From the NCBI GenBank assembly GCA_019722365.1, contig JADFUC010000501.1, positions 2,170,001-2,234,000 of the forward strand: a stretch of 64,000 bases of DNA, written 5' to 3'. The position numbers and the translations under genes were made by a program. The DNA is from Lithospermum erythrorhizon (lineage: Eukaryota; Streptophyta; Magnoliopsida; Boraginales; Boraginaceae). This document shows, in pieces, positions 33,595-47,278 of this stretch. Numbering within the stretch: position 1 is the first letter of the stretch; each line of letters begins with the position of its first letter. A model generated the notes under the pieces. It saw only the letters and a list, made by a program, of their open reading frames with translations, searched no databases and was not told the DNA's origin.

Positions 33595-35756
33595 AGATTG
33601 TTTCTTGTTTCTGCAATTGTATGAAGTTGGGTTTTGCTAAATGTGAATGTTGATACATAATCTTTTGCGTAGGTTAGTTTGTACATATAATAAGTGGAAT
33701 TTAAGTACATTTCATGCTTATAGTCATGTGAAAGCAAGTTTTTCATCAATGGATAATTACTGAAGATTCTTGATTCCATTTTTGATAATATTTTTCAATC
33801 CTTTTGGTTCTTAGATCAATAGTCTGAAAGAAATTACAATTAGCTAGAGAAGGGGTGATAATGATTGTTAATAAGGAGAACAATTATACTACTTTAACAA
33901 GATATATTTAGAATTGCATCAGCCTTTAGTCAAATGAACAGTATAATTTATTTATGTTTGTGTCTTCAGGATGAAATACAAATGAATCCATTAATGATCA
34001 TCTTTGATGCTTCATGTTTTAGCTAGTCCCTAATTGCAAAAGAATCTTGGTATGTCACAACAAATAGATGAACCTCAGGACCATCACACATTGATTATTC
34101 CAAATCATATGAGAGTTCATATCATCTTTGCCTACTCTGATACTCTCCATATTACTGATTGCTTTTAGGTGGAACACAATGGATTCTTAAATTCCTCTCA
34201 ACAAAAATTTCTGATTATAATTGTTTCAATATATACTCATCCCTCTACTTGGTAAGTCTTATTTCACAACATTAATGTTAGTGTAAAGAATTAATTCATT
34301 ATATAGCCCATTTATCATGAAATGAATTAATTCGAAATAAAAAAATACTTTAAAATGAAAATATATATATACATTATTGCACAAATAACGTTTGATTCAA
34401 AGATATGATGGAATTGGCCATTCCAAAAATGTTCTAATCTAGGGAATATAACACGATAAAATAGTGATAGTGGTACATTTGGTTGGTGAGTACCTCAATT
34501 AGCACAACGTGCATGGTTCTAGGAATTGATGGGGTAAGGGATGGAGAAATGTGGTGTGGAAAAAGACAATTGACAGACATACTCATTCTGGAGAATAATG
34601 CATGGTTTGTGATCCGGATTAATAGGGGAACGTATTCTCATGCAATTTTAGAATTATAGTTTTTGTGGACTGTTGTGATTATTTTATTTGGTAGGATCAG
34701 TTGAGAGTTGACCTTATACCCCTCTCCATCTCTAAACTTTTCAAGTCTCCATGGGCCAAATCAAACAAATTAAAGAATTTATTCTCTTTTATAATAAAAG
34801 CATACATATGCAAGACCAAATTCCTTTATTCAAGATATTGTTCAATTTTTATACTTTCTACGTTTGTTTACTTATTACTCTAACATTATTATTTTTTACT
34901 CGTCATTCAATTCTATATTCTATAGATATATATTTTTATTATATTCCTAAATATTAAATGTTAATGATCAATTTTTTTCACTTTGAGAATATTAAGCTAG
35001 GAGTTCGGTGTATTTTTAAATACTTCATTCTCTTATAAATGAGGGCACATAAAAAAAATATTTTTTAATTATTGTAAATCTAAACTGACAGGTAAAAGTA
35101 GAAAATATTTCTTGATTAAGTAATATATTTAGAAATTTGACGATACCACATAAAATCTTGATGTGTTTTCTTCCTCTTCTTTAGCCTATATATATCACGA
35201 TAGTATATGGTTTATTTCTGTCTGCAAGAATAAAACTTTGAAGTTTTGTAAAGGCTCTTGGTAGTATTACTTACAGTATTTGATCAATATTGTCGGTTTC
35301 TTAAAATTTATAGTGAGATTTTATGGTGTGAAGTTTACGCGGTGGATTAGTCCTAATCGTCGTTAGGGATCTCGCGTTAAATTTACGGTGTTATTCTTTC
35401 TTACGTATTTCATTTCACGTAATTACATTTATCACAATTTCGCGTACATTTATAGCATAATATAAGTATTGAAATTGATTGGAATATTTAAAAGACCCCC
35501 TAGAGAGACACTCCAAATTTCTTGTCATTGTTTCTTGATGTGGATTGCATATCAATTTCCAAAACAATTAAAGAATCAATGTGTCTCTGCATCCCACAAT
35601 TCGAAAATGTTTTAGTCAATTTATGAATCCCAATGGATGACCTTTACTTTTTGGTTAATTACAAGCCGGTACATGTAGACAAGGGCATATTGCTAGATTT
35701 CTCCTTTTACTAGCAAATGGTGCATATATATTAAACTAAATAATCTATGAATCAAT
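33595..35756. other. Intergenic region after the receptor kinase
   Basis: No gene recognised in 2.2 kb. AT-rich, stop-dense in all frames. No clear poly(A) signal was assigned for the receptor gene. Confidence 0.35.
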
Positions 35757-37481
35757 GTCCACATCTGTTTAGTAGTTTAATTGAATTGTTTCCTATTTAA
35801 ATAGTGTGTCAAAGTAAATAATGTTAATAGAGTAAGCGTATCTTTAGCTGGCATATAAAAATAATAATATGTCTGGGAAATGACCGGGAGATTCAACGTT
35901 AGACTACTAATACTAAAACTTATTTGAAGATCGTTGTCTAGTTGATAAATAAAATGGCTATAGTCATAATGTAAATAGTGACCATGGATTCTAGACTAGG
36001 AGTATAATAATTCGGATTGCATTCAATTAAATTTGGATCCTCCATTATATTTTGTATATGATATCTTTTTAGTTACATGGACTTGTTTAATAGATTATAA
36101 AAAATATCGTCATACAAAATAAATTTTGAATTAATCTAACAAAAATGTTATAAGTGTACATATATAGAATGTCATAAAAAAAAAATTTGGCGAAACTCTT
36201 GGCTATCGCGTAATTTTACATGTGGTTTACAGCTTATTAGCATGCAGGCAGGGTGTGTAATTCTTCTTGTCTAGGCATGCCCCCAGACCCTAATTTTCTG
36301 TTTAAATCGCCCAGTAAAATGATTATATTACCCATAAAATGCAGTGAAATAGTATTATCTACGTTATACACTTGAGACAAAACATTAAATATTTATATTA
36401 CCTATATTAAAATATTATTTTGTCGCTAACAGCTACGCTAGTATAGGAGGCCCAAGTATAAAGTAGCATTTAAATATTTTATCAATTAAATAAACATGAC
36501 TCTTCTTTTGGCATCTACTTTTCTTAATGCTTTCACTACCCTTACCCTTGCTTGCTGAAACTATCCCATTCGCCTTGCCCCAGTACCTACCACGCTACTC
36601 CTTTCACTTCCCCCGGCGCCCTCCTCTGGCCTTGACCTTGCCACTGCTTGCTTATTATGTCCTTGTCGCCCCTTCTTATTTGTCCTCCTAAATAAGCCAT
36701 ACTTTTAACTTCTGACCCCATTCTAACCTTGTGTCGCCATTTATTTCAAGAACATTTCTTGAAATATTTTTCATCATTACCCACCCAAAGCCCGCGCATT
36801 TCTCCGTCAACTTAACCACAACACATCATTAGTTGATCGACAACAAAATTGCAAAAATCAAAATTGAAAAAATACCAATTTCAGATTCTTAATCGCAGAA
36901 ATCAAAATTATAGACTACCAAAGAATTGATATTCTTAATTTATTTATTTTCCTTTTAGTCTTCATCGAAATTTCCCAACATACCAATCTCATTTATTTTC
37001 TTTTTAGTCTTAATTTCCCAAATGAGGGAAGCAGGGAGGGCTCATTTTACAAATGGCGATTCTGAAGTGGATCTGGATATGTTAATTTCCCAGATAATTT
37101 GTCCCAATCCTTCTCGATATCTGTTGAGGGTTGGGGGTTCTGAGGCTGGCACATGGGGGTGAGGGGTGTGTTAAAAAAGAAAGAGTTGGGGTCTTATTTT
37201 AATTATGTAAAATATTTTAAAATGTGCCCTATTCTTTTGTGTAGTATTAGGGTAAAATAGTCATTTTAATTGTTTAAAGGTGGAAAATTAATACAGGGTG
37301 TCACCGGACACAACAACGATTGTTCGGGGGATGTGCAGAACAAGAAAAGAATAGTATAAGTGCAGAGCCAAGAGAAGAATAAGTTCGAGGGGACCATATA
37401 AAAAAGTGCGATAGTTGGGGTATTCTTTGCCAAAACCTAAACAATGAAGAATGATATGATTCAATAAAACCTTTGACTATG
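35757..37481 (+). repeat. Left flank of repeat block copy 2
   Basis: Collinear with 7710-10848 minus the Mutator-like insertion. Shared phrases include TAGTGTGTCAAAGTAAATAA (35802), CGTATCTTTAGCTGGCATAT, ATATGTCTGGGAAATGACCG, AAATGGCTATAGTCATAATG, AATTCGGATTGCATTCAATT and TTGATATTCTTAATTTATTT. The similarity runs right up to the copia LTR in both blocks, so the copia insertion predates their duplication. Confidence 0.8.
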
Positions 37482-37911
37482 TGTTGAAATGTCTTGAATT
37501 TAAGTTGAACAAATTCCCACATCTAAACTTTTTTAGTTTCAATAGTTGGTCTTATAAAAAGGTCTTAGCTTTCTTAGTTTTTTCTTACACCAATAGTTAG
37601 TGGGTTCTGCTATATTAGTAGAACCTCAACTATTCAGTAATAATTATTAATGCACTGCTAATTACGATACGAATGAGTGTAGGATAATAATTCTATTATT
37701 GTGGGTGTAGTGATCTACACATTTGATAAGCGTAGTTTGTTCGTGCGTAATGCGTATTCACTCGTTTGTTATGAGTGAAATTTAAAATTTGGTTGTGCGG
37801 TGGTTACTAAACTGCGTGTGTGGGATACAGCGTAAAATCTTGTTATCTTTCATTTTAAATTAACTTCGGCTTAATTGCTAGTCTCGTGCAGTATTTGTGT
37901 TTGTTATAACA
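37482..37911 (+). repeat. 5' LTR of copia copy 2
   Basis: 430 bp, TG...CA. Shares with the 3' LTR GTTGAAATG(C/T)CTTGAATTTA, TTGGTC(C/T)TATAAAAA, TGCTATATTAGTAGAA and TAGTGATCTACA. Confidence 0.85.
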
Positions 37912-40607
37912 AGGCGGTATCGAGTGGGGTTATCAGACAAAAAGATGGGTGGTAAAAGTTTACAATTTAGAAAAGTTCACTAGGAGGAATACTTTTAGAT
38001 GTTGTAACTCTGGATGAAACTAGCTGCCCTCCATAGTAGTATATTGTCACATAATCTTAATTCGGACGTTCTTGATGTACTAGTTGCTAACTGCTTAGTC
38101 GGGTTAAATCGTCGGAGAAGAAGTTCTTGATAGGCGATGATGGGTCCGAGGATGGCCCGTGTGCGCTTCTTGTGTATGAAGTTAGATGCAGTATGTCTGG
38201 GAGGCATGTCTGATAGAAAAACTTCTCGAGTGGTATTGTATCGTTGTGTGGCGGTGGTATACATTCGAAGACATGTCATAGGTCTTGATGCTCGTACATT
38301 TTATACTAATGTGGGTTACGGATTCGGAGTATCTATTATATGTGTCTGAAGGGGTAGTTCTCGACGTATGGCGGTTGGATGGTGGTATCGTTTCGTTAAT
38401 TTAATGGAGTGCTACTTGAGGCGGTTGGGATTGCCTCGGGATTCGGATTAGACCTGAGGATGGTAGATGTTGTACATTGAACAAGGTTAGACATGTGCCT
38501 TAGATGACTTACGAATTTATTATCTCTGAGTTTGTTAGACAAGAAGGGTTGATTTCTTAGGAAAGTGGAGGTTTGATTAATGCACAAGGGTGAATTGTGT
38601 GAAACGTGGAACTTTGTATGCTTTGTAAGGTAGTACGTTTTCTAGTTTAGTTTGTTGTGGTGTTGGAAAATAGGTGGAGCAGGAAAATTTTGAAGTCAGT
38701 TGTGAGTCGGAGAAGCGGCTTCTCGATTACTTTCGATGGCAAATACTCAGTGGCTTGAGGGTTTCGGTTGTATCGCGGGGTAGCTGAAGATGTCACGAGC
38801 ACTACGGTTTAGGTACCTTCGAGAGGTACATACGACAATGGGGAGGAGTTAGCTCATGCTCCCTGGTTGGTAGAGGCTGAGTTCTCATGTAATAAATATA
38901 TTCTTTGGTGTTGAGGCCTTATTGATGGCATTTGTTATTGGAGAGGGTTTTCACTTGAGTGCGATGATCAAAGGAAGAAGCCTCGGTCTGGCGTCTGGAA
39001 AGAGGTCGTGATTTGCATTTCTCGTACTAGTGTGATAAGTAGGCATACTTTGGTATACCTTTAGTTATGTTTCTATAATTAGTTCTTGTTGAGCGTTGAT
39101 GTTGTTAGCAGTGGAATATTAATAGTTAATGGAGAGGTTTCTACTTCCTAGAAGAGCAAACTATGGAGTACCTCCTACGAGGTATGGGTATGAGGATATG
39201 TTGGCCTTTGCTTTACAAGTTGCAGAGGAAGTTGATCCTCGCTTGAGCCATATTTCATAAAAGAAACGGTTGCGGTATTAGATGCATGATGGCTGGCATG
39301 GGAGATGAAATAAGATTAAGCAGAAGAATTAGACTTAGGAGTTGGCTAGAAAGCAGTAGAAACAAAATTTGTCACTTGCAGTGGGTTTCAAGAAGAAGGA
39401 GGGTTGTCGCTTGTGAGGGGGATCAGTATAAGGCTCAAATTGTTGCTAGAGGTTTCGGTCGAGGAGGGAAATTGGACTCTGATGAGATATTAGGCCTATA
39501 GTCGGACATACTTTCCGTGAGGTGTTGCACATAGTTGCACGTAAGTTTGGGGCATGAGCAGCTAGATGTGAAGATAAATTTCCCTCACGTATGGAGAGAA
39601 TTTGGAAGGAGATATATGACCTAGAGGTGGTTTTCAAGAATCTAGAAAGAAAGACTTACCAAGTTGAAAATCGTATATGATTTGAAGTATCTTCGGGGCA
39701 ATTAGTACAAAAAGTTTATAGGCTTCGTGCTTGATATTGGGTATTTGAGGTCAATATGATAGTTGTGTATACTACAGCCAATTCGAAGATAGGTCATTCA
39801 TTTACTTGGTATTGTATGTAGATGATATGTTGTTAATTTGTGAAGAGGATATTGAGATATACGAGCGCGTCGATGTGAATTACCGATTATAATTGGTGAT
39901 AGTCGATTGTATTTTGGATATTCGATTACGACTATGTTGGAGATGTGGACGGCCCAGGAAGATCGATGGTGGGTATGTGTTCCACTATTGGTGGTTGTTG
40001 TGAGTTGGAGGGCTACTTTGCGGTCCGCGTTGAGCTTTGTCTAATGCCCAAGGCGAGTATAGCTCGATAGAAGGCTGCTTAAGGAGAGGATTTGGTTGAG
40101 AGTATATCGTCGACTTGGGGGAGCTGCATCTGACCAGAAACTATTGTGTATTGTATTAAGCAGGAGTGCAATATGTTTGACCAAGGATCAAGTTCATCAC
40201 GAGAGAGGACCCGAACACATTTGGCGTGAGATATCGTTCTTGAGGGAGTGAGAGGAGAATCGAGGTAAGCAAGTGGGTACAACAAATGGCAAGCGATATG
40301 TTTACGAAGTAGGTTCGTAACAAGTTTCAACATTGTTTGGAATTGCTCGATGTTGAGTTGTTAGTTGTTAGTTGCCCATTGATAGTGCAACTTATCGAGG
40401 TAGAAACATCTGTCATTTCGGTGCGTCTAGTAGTCTGTACATCGTCACGTGTTTAACTCTTAGGCACATCTGATGCTTGAATACATCATTATCTTAACAC
40501 ATTTTAGTCACTTGGTCTGTCGGGTGCAATTCGGTTATTTGTTTTTAGGGAGGGGATACGTTTTAAGTTATCGAAATGCAGGAAGAATTCAAGTCGAGGT
40601 GAAGATT

Positions 40608-41052
40608 TGTTGAAATGCCTTGAATTTAAGTTGAAATGAAAGTCACCATCCCAGAAGCTTTATGAGTTTAGTTTGATAGTTGGTCCTATAAAAATGTCTT
40701 AGCTTTTTAGTTTTTTCCAAGCACCCGATAGTTGAGTGGATTTTGCTATATTAGTAGAAATATACGACTATTCGGTAAAAGCTTTTATAGTGTGTCTGAT
40801 AATTACGTTCCACAAATAGTCTAAGATAGTAATTATATTGATGCGGATATAGTGATCTACATACGGAAAGAGCATAGTTTCTTTCAAATACGTAGTTTGT
40901 ATTCTCTTGTGTTATCTTGAAATTTAGTGGTTATACTCGTGGATTGCCCCGAGCATGTTTGGGATGCAATAAAAATCTTGATATATCGTTTAAAGTGCTA
41001 CTTGTAATTTAATTTTGTGATTTTATACTTGATTATGTTTTTCTTGATAACA
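40608..41052 (+). repeat. 3' LTR of copia copy 2
   Basis: 445 bp, TG...CA, preceded by a purine-rich tract. Divergence from the 5' LTR is considerable, with several indels. Confidence 0.8.
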
Positions 41053-41317
41053 ACCGTATAGGTTCCATCTCATCATATCAACCAAGTTTTTTAAAAAATA
41101 TTCTAAAGACGAGGTTTCATTTGAATATTCATAATATATATATTAAAATATTTGTAAGTAATTCCTAGTATATTAAAATAATATCTGAGAAAGATGCACA
41201 ATCTACAAATTTGGGCTGATCTATACATACAGAAGCTTCACTGTCAAGGTTTTCTAACGTCATTTACAACAAACAGTAAAGATCGGAATCAACTTTCTGT
41301 TTAATTTAGTTCTGTAT

Positions 41318-41352
<35 letters not shown>

Positions 41353-41932
41353 ATATACACAACATATAGATCATCTATCAAATTAAAGAAGGACAGAACA
41401 TATGAGACATAGCATATGAGTATCTCTAGGAGAAAAAAAACCAAAGGAATCTTCTCTGCATACAAGAAATTGAAGGTTTGTTTTGTATTATTAGGTGATG
41501 AGATTCAATGGTAACTTATTAACCAAATTCAAACAAATCCGTGAACACCGACAATAATCAGATTCAACACATTTCCCTGTGTTTTGCTCCTATGAAGACA
41601 ACATTTCAATGTATTCCATGTAAATCGATCTTCTATAAAATGTATCTTTGTTGTTTCTCTCAATCACTTCATTTTCCTAGCTACTTCAATTTCTTAATTC
41701 TTTTGGATCTGTTTATAAAAAACGATTTTAAGGTTCAAATGTTCATATATATTAGTAGTATGAGTTAATTATTGATTTGATTAAATGTACTAGTGAAGAG
41801 ATAAGTTATGATTTACTATGGAGTATCAGATACTTATATTGTGGATGATTAGTTCTGAAAATGACACAAATAATGTTGTTCTATGATCCTTGAATTGAAA
41901 GTTAAGTGGCAAATATTTGCGCGTTAAATCAC
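41053..41932. other. Spacer with (ATT)n microsatellite at 41319-41352
   Basis: Apart from an ATT trinucleotide run interrupted once by AGT, no gene or element was recognised. Confidence 0.5.
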
Positions 41933-42847
41933 TAGGGATATTTCGATTCGGTTATTTTGTTTTAGATTTTTTGTGTGAAACCGATCCTATCGGTTTTCTA
42001 AATACACAAACCATTTTTGATACAAATTAATTCGGTTTGAATTAGTTCGGTTGATGTCGGTTTCGTACTTGGTGGTTGGTTCGGTTCGATTCGGTTTTAG
42101 TTTATTAGCTATGATGTAATTTCAAATTAAAATAAAATACCATAGAATTTCAACCGCATCTGACAAATGCGTGACATAATTGTAGATGAGTAGATTTCCA
42201 AATGATTGTTTCTTGGCATATTACTAATAGGCAGTATTCGAACACATGTGCAAAATAGATATAAACTCCCAGAAATAGATTAGTAACAGATGTTTCCAAA
42301 CATTCATCAAATGCACGATTTCAAATTAAAACACACTACTAGAAATTTCAAATTAAAATAGTTTCAAACATGCCACTAAACAAATTGCAGGCTGTGACTG
42401 TGGGTGTAGAATTATTGTTTGATGGTATCTTAGTGTAGTGAGATTAGGGTCATTAGATTATTAGGTATTATATTCAAGTAGGTAGGTTATCACTTATCAT
42501 TTTGGACTTTGGACCTTACAATTTGAGTTGGACTTTAGAATTTGGATTAGATATTTAGTTATTTGGACATTGGATTTAAATTATTAAAGCATTTATTATA
42601 ATAAAATGCTTGTTAAAAAGCATACTTAAATAAAAAAATTTAAAATATCATAAATATAAATATTTTAGACAAAATATATATATAGAGTTGATTCAGGTCG
42701 GTTTCGGATAGGTTTATCATAAAACAGCCCGATAATTTACTGTCAGTATAATTTTTTTTTACCATTCGGTTCGGTCGTTTTCGTAGAATCGATAAAAATC
42801 GGTTCGGTTAAATTGATTTTCGGTTTGAACCGAGGCGTCGCATCCTG
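41933..42847. mobile_element. Possible non-autonomous hAT-like element
   Basis: Both ends carry dense GGTTCGGTT-type sub-terminal motifs pointing outward to inward: near 42045-42105 (TTCGGTTCGATTCGGTTTT) and near 42765-42835 (ATTCGGTTCGGTCG, GGTTCGGTTAAATTG). The ends AGGGATATTTCGATTCGGTT and, inverted, CAGGATGCGACGCCTCGGTT are loosely similar. This arrangement is common in plant hAT MITEs. No 8-bp TSD was found, so ends are approximate. Confidence 0.4.
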
Positions 42848-43048
42848 TCGTCCCACACTTTAAACGTTAAAATCAGTAGAATGTAAGACATTTAATTTAT
42901 GCTCTTTCGAGCTAATGCGTAAACACATAGTGTAACCGTCAGGTAATTGTTGGAAATGATGCCGGTAATTGGAAACATTGCGGGTTTGATCATAAATGAG
43001 TGGCGTCGATCTTGTGAAATGGTCATGCAGTGTGTAATAAGAGTGGTG

Positions 43049-43352
43049 ATACTTGAAATGGTCCTCAAATTAACTTCTCCATTAAATGTTAACGGATAAA
43101 AATAATTTAGGTCTATTTTTTGGTCAAAAATATAATTTAAAGAATATGTTGGGAAAAAACATAAATTCAAAAAATGAACTTAATTAAGAACAAACTAATT
43201 TGACTTAATCAATAATTTTAATTTTGTTTAATTTATGTGTTTTCCCAAAAATATTATCTAAATTAGCAATTTTAACCAAAAAATTTGCCTAAATTTTCTT
43301 TCTCCTTTACTATTTAACGAGTGTTAATTTAAGGATCGTTTAAGCACGTGAT
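43049..43352. mobile_element. Foldback (long-TIR) MITE
   Basis: Left arm about 43049-43163 and right arm about 43230-43352 are inverted relative to each other over more than 100 bases with scattered mismatches. Paired phrases include TCCTCAAATTAAC with GTTAATTTAAGGA, AATTTAGG with CCTAAATT, TTTTTTGGT with ACCAAAAAA, and ACATAAATT with AATTTATGT. A loop of about 65 bases separates them. No TSD was assigned. Confidence 0.6.
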
Positions 43353-44336
43353 GCGCATTTATGGGGGCGATTCTGCGTGATAGTTTATAGGAGCCGGCTA
43401 TGATTATTTTCGTTATTGGAATGAATTTTAAGCGATTCTTGTATCAAAATTGAAATATAAACTTTATTAAATTATTTGAAACCAAATCAATAATACTTCA
43501 TTCTATGTATAATCATAGTTGGTAAAAAATATATCAAATATTAACCTTTTTATTGTATTTTACTATTATTAATATGGTAATATGAATTAACTCATACCAT
43601 TGAAAAGTTATGTATGTATTTGTGTGAATTAAAACTACCTAATTTATCATAATTTTATTTGACCATTATTGGAAAGCAGCTGACTTTTGTTTTGGGAATG
43701 AAGGGATTAAACTTTAAGATTATGCTTAATTATTTTCCAGGTAAATTAAAAATAATTAACATGCATGATCACATGAGTGTTCTTGACTAATGTTTCGTTT
43801 CGTACTGTTTTGATTATTTGCACTGACGATCATATATATCATAATAATTTACAAATAATTAATGATGCCCTGTCCCTATGCATTACCATTCACCTTGAAC
43901 TAGGTCAAGAAAATTATTCTGACAGAATATTTGTCCACGCACCACATTGAAAAATAAATAAAATTATAGAACATAGTAGTAAATCAAGAACTCGAGGTTC
44001 ATAGAAGTTCTACTAGTCAATTTTTTAACATTTCATTAAACTTGTATAACTTGCTAGTTCATTTTTTTATTTTATTTTTTACTTTCCTAACTTCTGTCCT
44101 TGTCATAGTTTATTTCGTAATATATTACTCCGTATATATTAGAGGAAATTGCTCAATAAATAGTACTAGTTCCTCATGTGTTGGTCAATGTAAATATGTA
44201 ATTGGCAATAAACTGTTTAATTAAGTGCTGACGACACGAATTATTTGTACAACGAACAAAAATACAATTCCAAAGAAGATGAAAACAATAATATTTTGTT
44301 GGACCATTTAGGCTTAATAAAAATTGGAGTTTCATT

Positions 44337-44424
44337 CAAACATCTTAAAATCAAATTATTACAAGACCATTAAAACATGCCAAACATCTTAAAATCAAAT
44401 TATTATAAGACCATTAAAACATGC
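44337..44424. repeat. Two-copy tandem repeat, 44 bp, upstream of the GARP gene
   Basis: CAAACATCTTAAAATCAAAT begins at 44337 and 44381; the copies are identical except for one base (TTACAAG versus TTATAAG). It lies about 370-460 bp before the GARP start codon. Confidence 0.95.
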
Positions 44425-44793
44425 CAAACTGCCCATTTAGTGGGACCATTTGTGCTATATAATGAACAAACACATTACATGAAAATTGGATTTTAGCCAA
44501 TACATGTATATAGAAAACATATAGCACCATGATTTATACATGTAAAGTAGGTGCACATATATAGACATCTCTATCTACATGGTTGGACTTTAGGGAGAGT
44601 TAGGTTTGGCCTTTTCAACTCTATACACAACTTTCACCTTCAGTAGATAGAATTTTCTTGCACATAAACTAGACTTAATTATTGCAAAGGGTATATAGAA
44701 GCTAAGAAATGAAGAAAAAGATGATCAACTAGAATCATTCCTTTTGCAACTCAGTTGACCGTTACATTCCTCTATATATCTTGCTTGTTTAAG

Positions 44794-47278
44794 ATGGAAG
44801 AGAATCATCAGAATCATGATGATGAATTATTATTCATTGATTGTATGGAAACCAATAATAAAGATGATGATGATGAGGGGGTTGATGAAGGTGACAACCC
44901 TAAAACAAGTGCAAGTTCAAGCAATAATAATAATAGCTCCTCATATGAGAGCGGGAAAAGGGGAAGCACATCAAGTAAGGTAAGGCAATATGTTAGATCC
45001 AAGGTTCCGAGGTTGAAGTGGACTCCTGATTTACATCTTTGCTTTATTCAAGCTGTGGAGAGACTCGGAGGCCAAGAAAGTAAGATTATTATTATGCATC
45101 TAATATCTTTGGTTGTTTTATGATAAGTACTGGAGGTAATAATACATCTTCCATATTACTCATTGAGATTTCTAAAAGCTTGTGAATCTTTATATTCTAA
45201 TTAGTTCCAAGCAAGCTATAAACCTTAATTAATTTTTAGTAGATATTATACCATGTACGTAAGAATGTTCCTCTAATAAGAGTTTATTATTTATTTTGAG
45301 AATGATTTAATTTAGAATCGGCGATTTAAGTGTCTACTAAAAACAGAAAACTAAAAACATTTGGCATGAAAACCAAGTTTGAAAACACTTATTTCATTAA
45401 TTCAAAATCGTGATAAATTTCAATCAAAATAAAATAACTTCCATGTAAATTTCAATTCAAAGAGATTTTCTAAGTTAATTATGTTGAATTAATTTCCATG
45501 TAAAGTGGATTGAATATATAATTGAAATCTCATACAAATTAGTAATTGATTAGGGGATTTCATGTGATGCTATTACAACTTTGCAGGAGCTACTCCTAAA
45601 CTAGTTTTGCAGCTAATGAACGTTAAGGGCCTTAGCATTGCTCATGTCAAAAGCCACTTACAGGTAACATATCATATATATACACCTAAAGAAGTTTGCA
45701 TATACTACTATATATGTATTTTGATCATCAAAATTAAATTGAGTTCCTCCATTTACCTGTTTTTGTTGCATTATTGTTATCAATAGATGTACAGGAGCAA
45801 AAAGATAGATGATCAGGGGCAAGGTATGTCGTTTCTAGTCAAATTATTTACACTCCCTGTTCAAATGAGAAACATGGGCCTTTCTTGTTTTCTCTTCAAA
45901 TATTTCAATTAAACTTCTCTAATAATGTTCTCATCGTTACAAACATTTTTATGATAGTCATAAATGAGAGAAGCTATATTATGGGGAGCATGGATCACCG
46001 CCTTGGCAATATTTGGCGCAACCCTATTATGGATCCAATGTTAGGATCCAAATTCAGGTAAATTTTAGAAGAAGAAAAAAGCTTTTTCTTCTATGATACT
46101 CATTATAATACTCCGTAATATATAGTTGAATTTAGCTAATTATTGTATAAAGAACACAACGTGTTTTACCAAAACATTACGAGCATATTATTCATTAGGC
46201 ACTCGAGGCCTAAATAACTAATAAATACAATTGCTTTATAGGTGATAAGATGATCAAGAAATATATATACATATTGAATTCAATTGAATTAATGATCTAT
46301 AGCCAACTAATGCAAGGTATTTATATACAGTACATTACATATGTTTCTTATTCAATAGGAATCAGTTTTTGGCAAATATCGTAAAGTAAATCAATTACTC
46401 ATGAAAATAATCTCCTAACATATATGTTAATATATCGTAATATACTAGAGATCAATTTATTAGATATCTAAATATCTCATGTATCCATCTCAATAATAGT
46501 CAATCAAAAAGTGAATTTCATGCTAATTCTTGAATGTGTTCATCATAACTTGATATTCTACAGGTATTATAATAATGGAGAATGGAACGATAATTCAGAT
46601 TGGATGCTTATTGACAAGCCAAGAATTGCAGAAAATGTACTAGATATGAGAAAGGGATATGACTTCCAAGGTAATTATTATTCATCATCAACAACAAAAG
46701 TCTATCCAAGTAATGGTGCGAATGCATTGTCCGTCAACAACAATTTTATGTTCAAGAATTCAACCACCACGGCACAAGAGTACAAGAAACACACAAATCA
46801 AGAAATCCATGAACCATTTAGCTTACAAACTTGTCCTAAAGTCAAGATTATTGATTCTTGGTCAACCCAAACAGAACCTAACACATCTACATGGAAGCTC
46901 CAAGGAATGAAAAGAGGTCAAATGTTGAGAAGCCTTGTGATCAATAATAATGCAACTAATACCTTAGAACCATCAACAAGTTGTAGTAGCACAAATGGGG
47001 AGAGAATTCAAAGAGGAAAAAGAAAGGCCCCGGAAGAATTTGATCTAAATCTCTCATTGGAAATGTCTATGGGACAAGAAGAAGAAGCAATCAAGAAAAG
47101 ATCTAGGAATGAAGGAGATCATGTGATGAATAGCAAATTATCTCTCTCTTTGTTTCCTGTTCATGAAAAAGAAAACCCTACAATTGATTTAAATATGCCA
47201 TGTGAATTTAATAGGTTGAGTCAAGAAGAAAGTTTAAAGAACCCAATATTGGCAAGTACCCTGGATCTGACTATATGA
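44794..47278 (+). CDS. GARP (G2-like, MYB-type) transcription factor with EAR motifs
   Basis: Five exons: 44794-45079, 45587-45663, 45787-45823, 45958-46057, 46564-47278; GT-AG junctions keep frame, 404 residues. The N-terminus is acidic and Ser/Asn-rich. The single MYB-like GARP domain spans about residues 71-127 over exons 1-3: VPRLKWTPDLHLCFIQAVE, GGQERATPKLVLQLMNVKGL and SHLQMYRSK (the SHLQ-type third helix). Towards the C-terminus are candidate EAR repression motifs: FDLNLSL (326-332), LSLSL (359-363), IDLNMP (374-379) and a C-terminal LDLTI (400-404). The domain binds DNA in the nucleus; EAR motifs recruit TOPLESS-type corepressors, so it is likely a repressor. The family includes At1g14600-like proteins and is related to KANADI; I cannot give an orthologue. 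Intron structure inside the DNA-binding domain is typical. Confidence 0.9.

Larger units (their letters stand above)
37482..41052 (+). mobile_element. Ty1/copia LTR retrotransposon, copy 2 (decayed, both LTRs present)
   Basis: Two LTRs, 37482-37911 and 40608-41052, begin TGTTGAAATG and end ..AACA. The 5' LTR is followed by GGTATCGAGTGGGG, a degenerate form of the copia initiator-Met primer site; the 3' LTR is preceded by AAGTCGAGGTGAAGATT, the usual copia purine-rich stretch. The internal region has recognisable but frameshifted Pol: reverse transcriptase with QYKAQIVARGF (near 39430) and LYVDDMLLIC (YVDDML at 39815-39832), then RNase H-like sequence with SNAQGEYSSIE (near 40045). Copia order (RT after integrase) fits. 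Many stops and indels make it non-autonomous. No matching TSD is seen, consistent with age. Confidence 0.85.
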
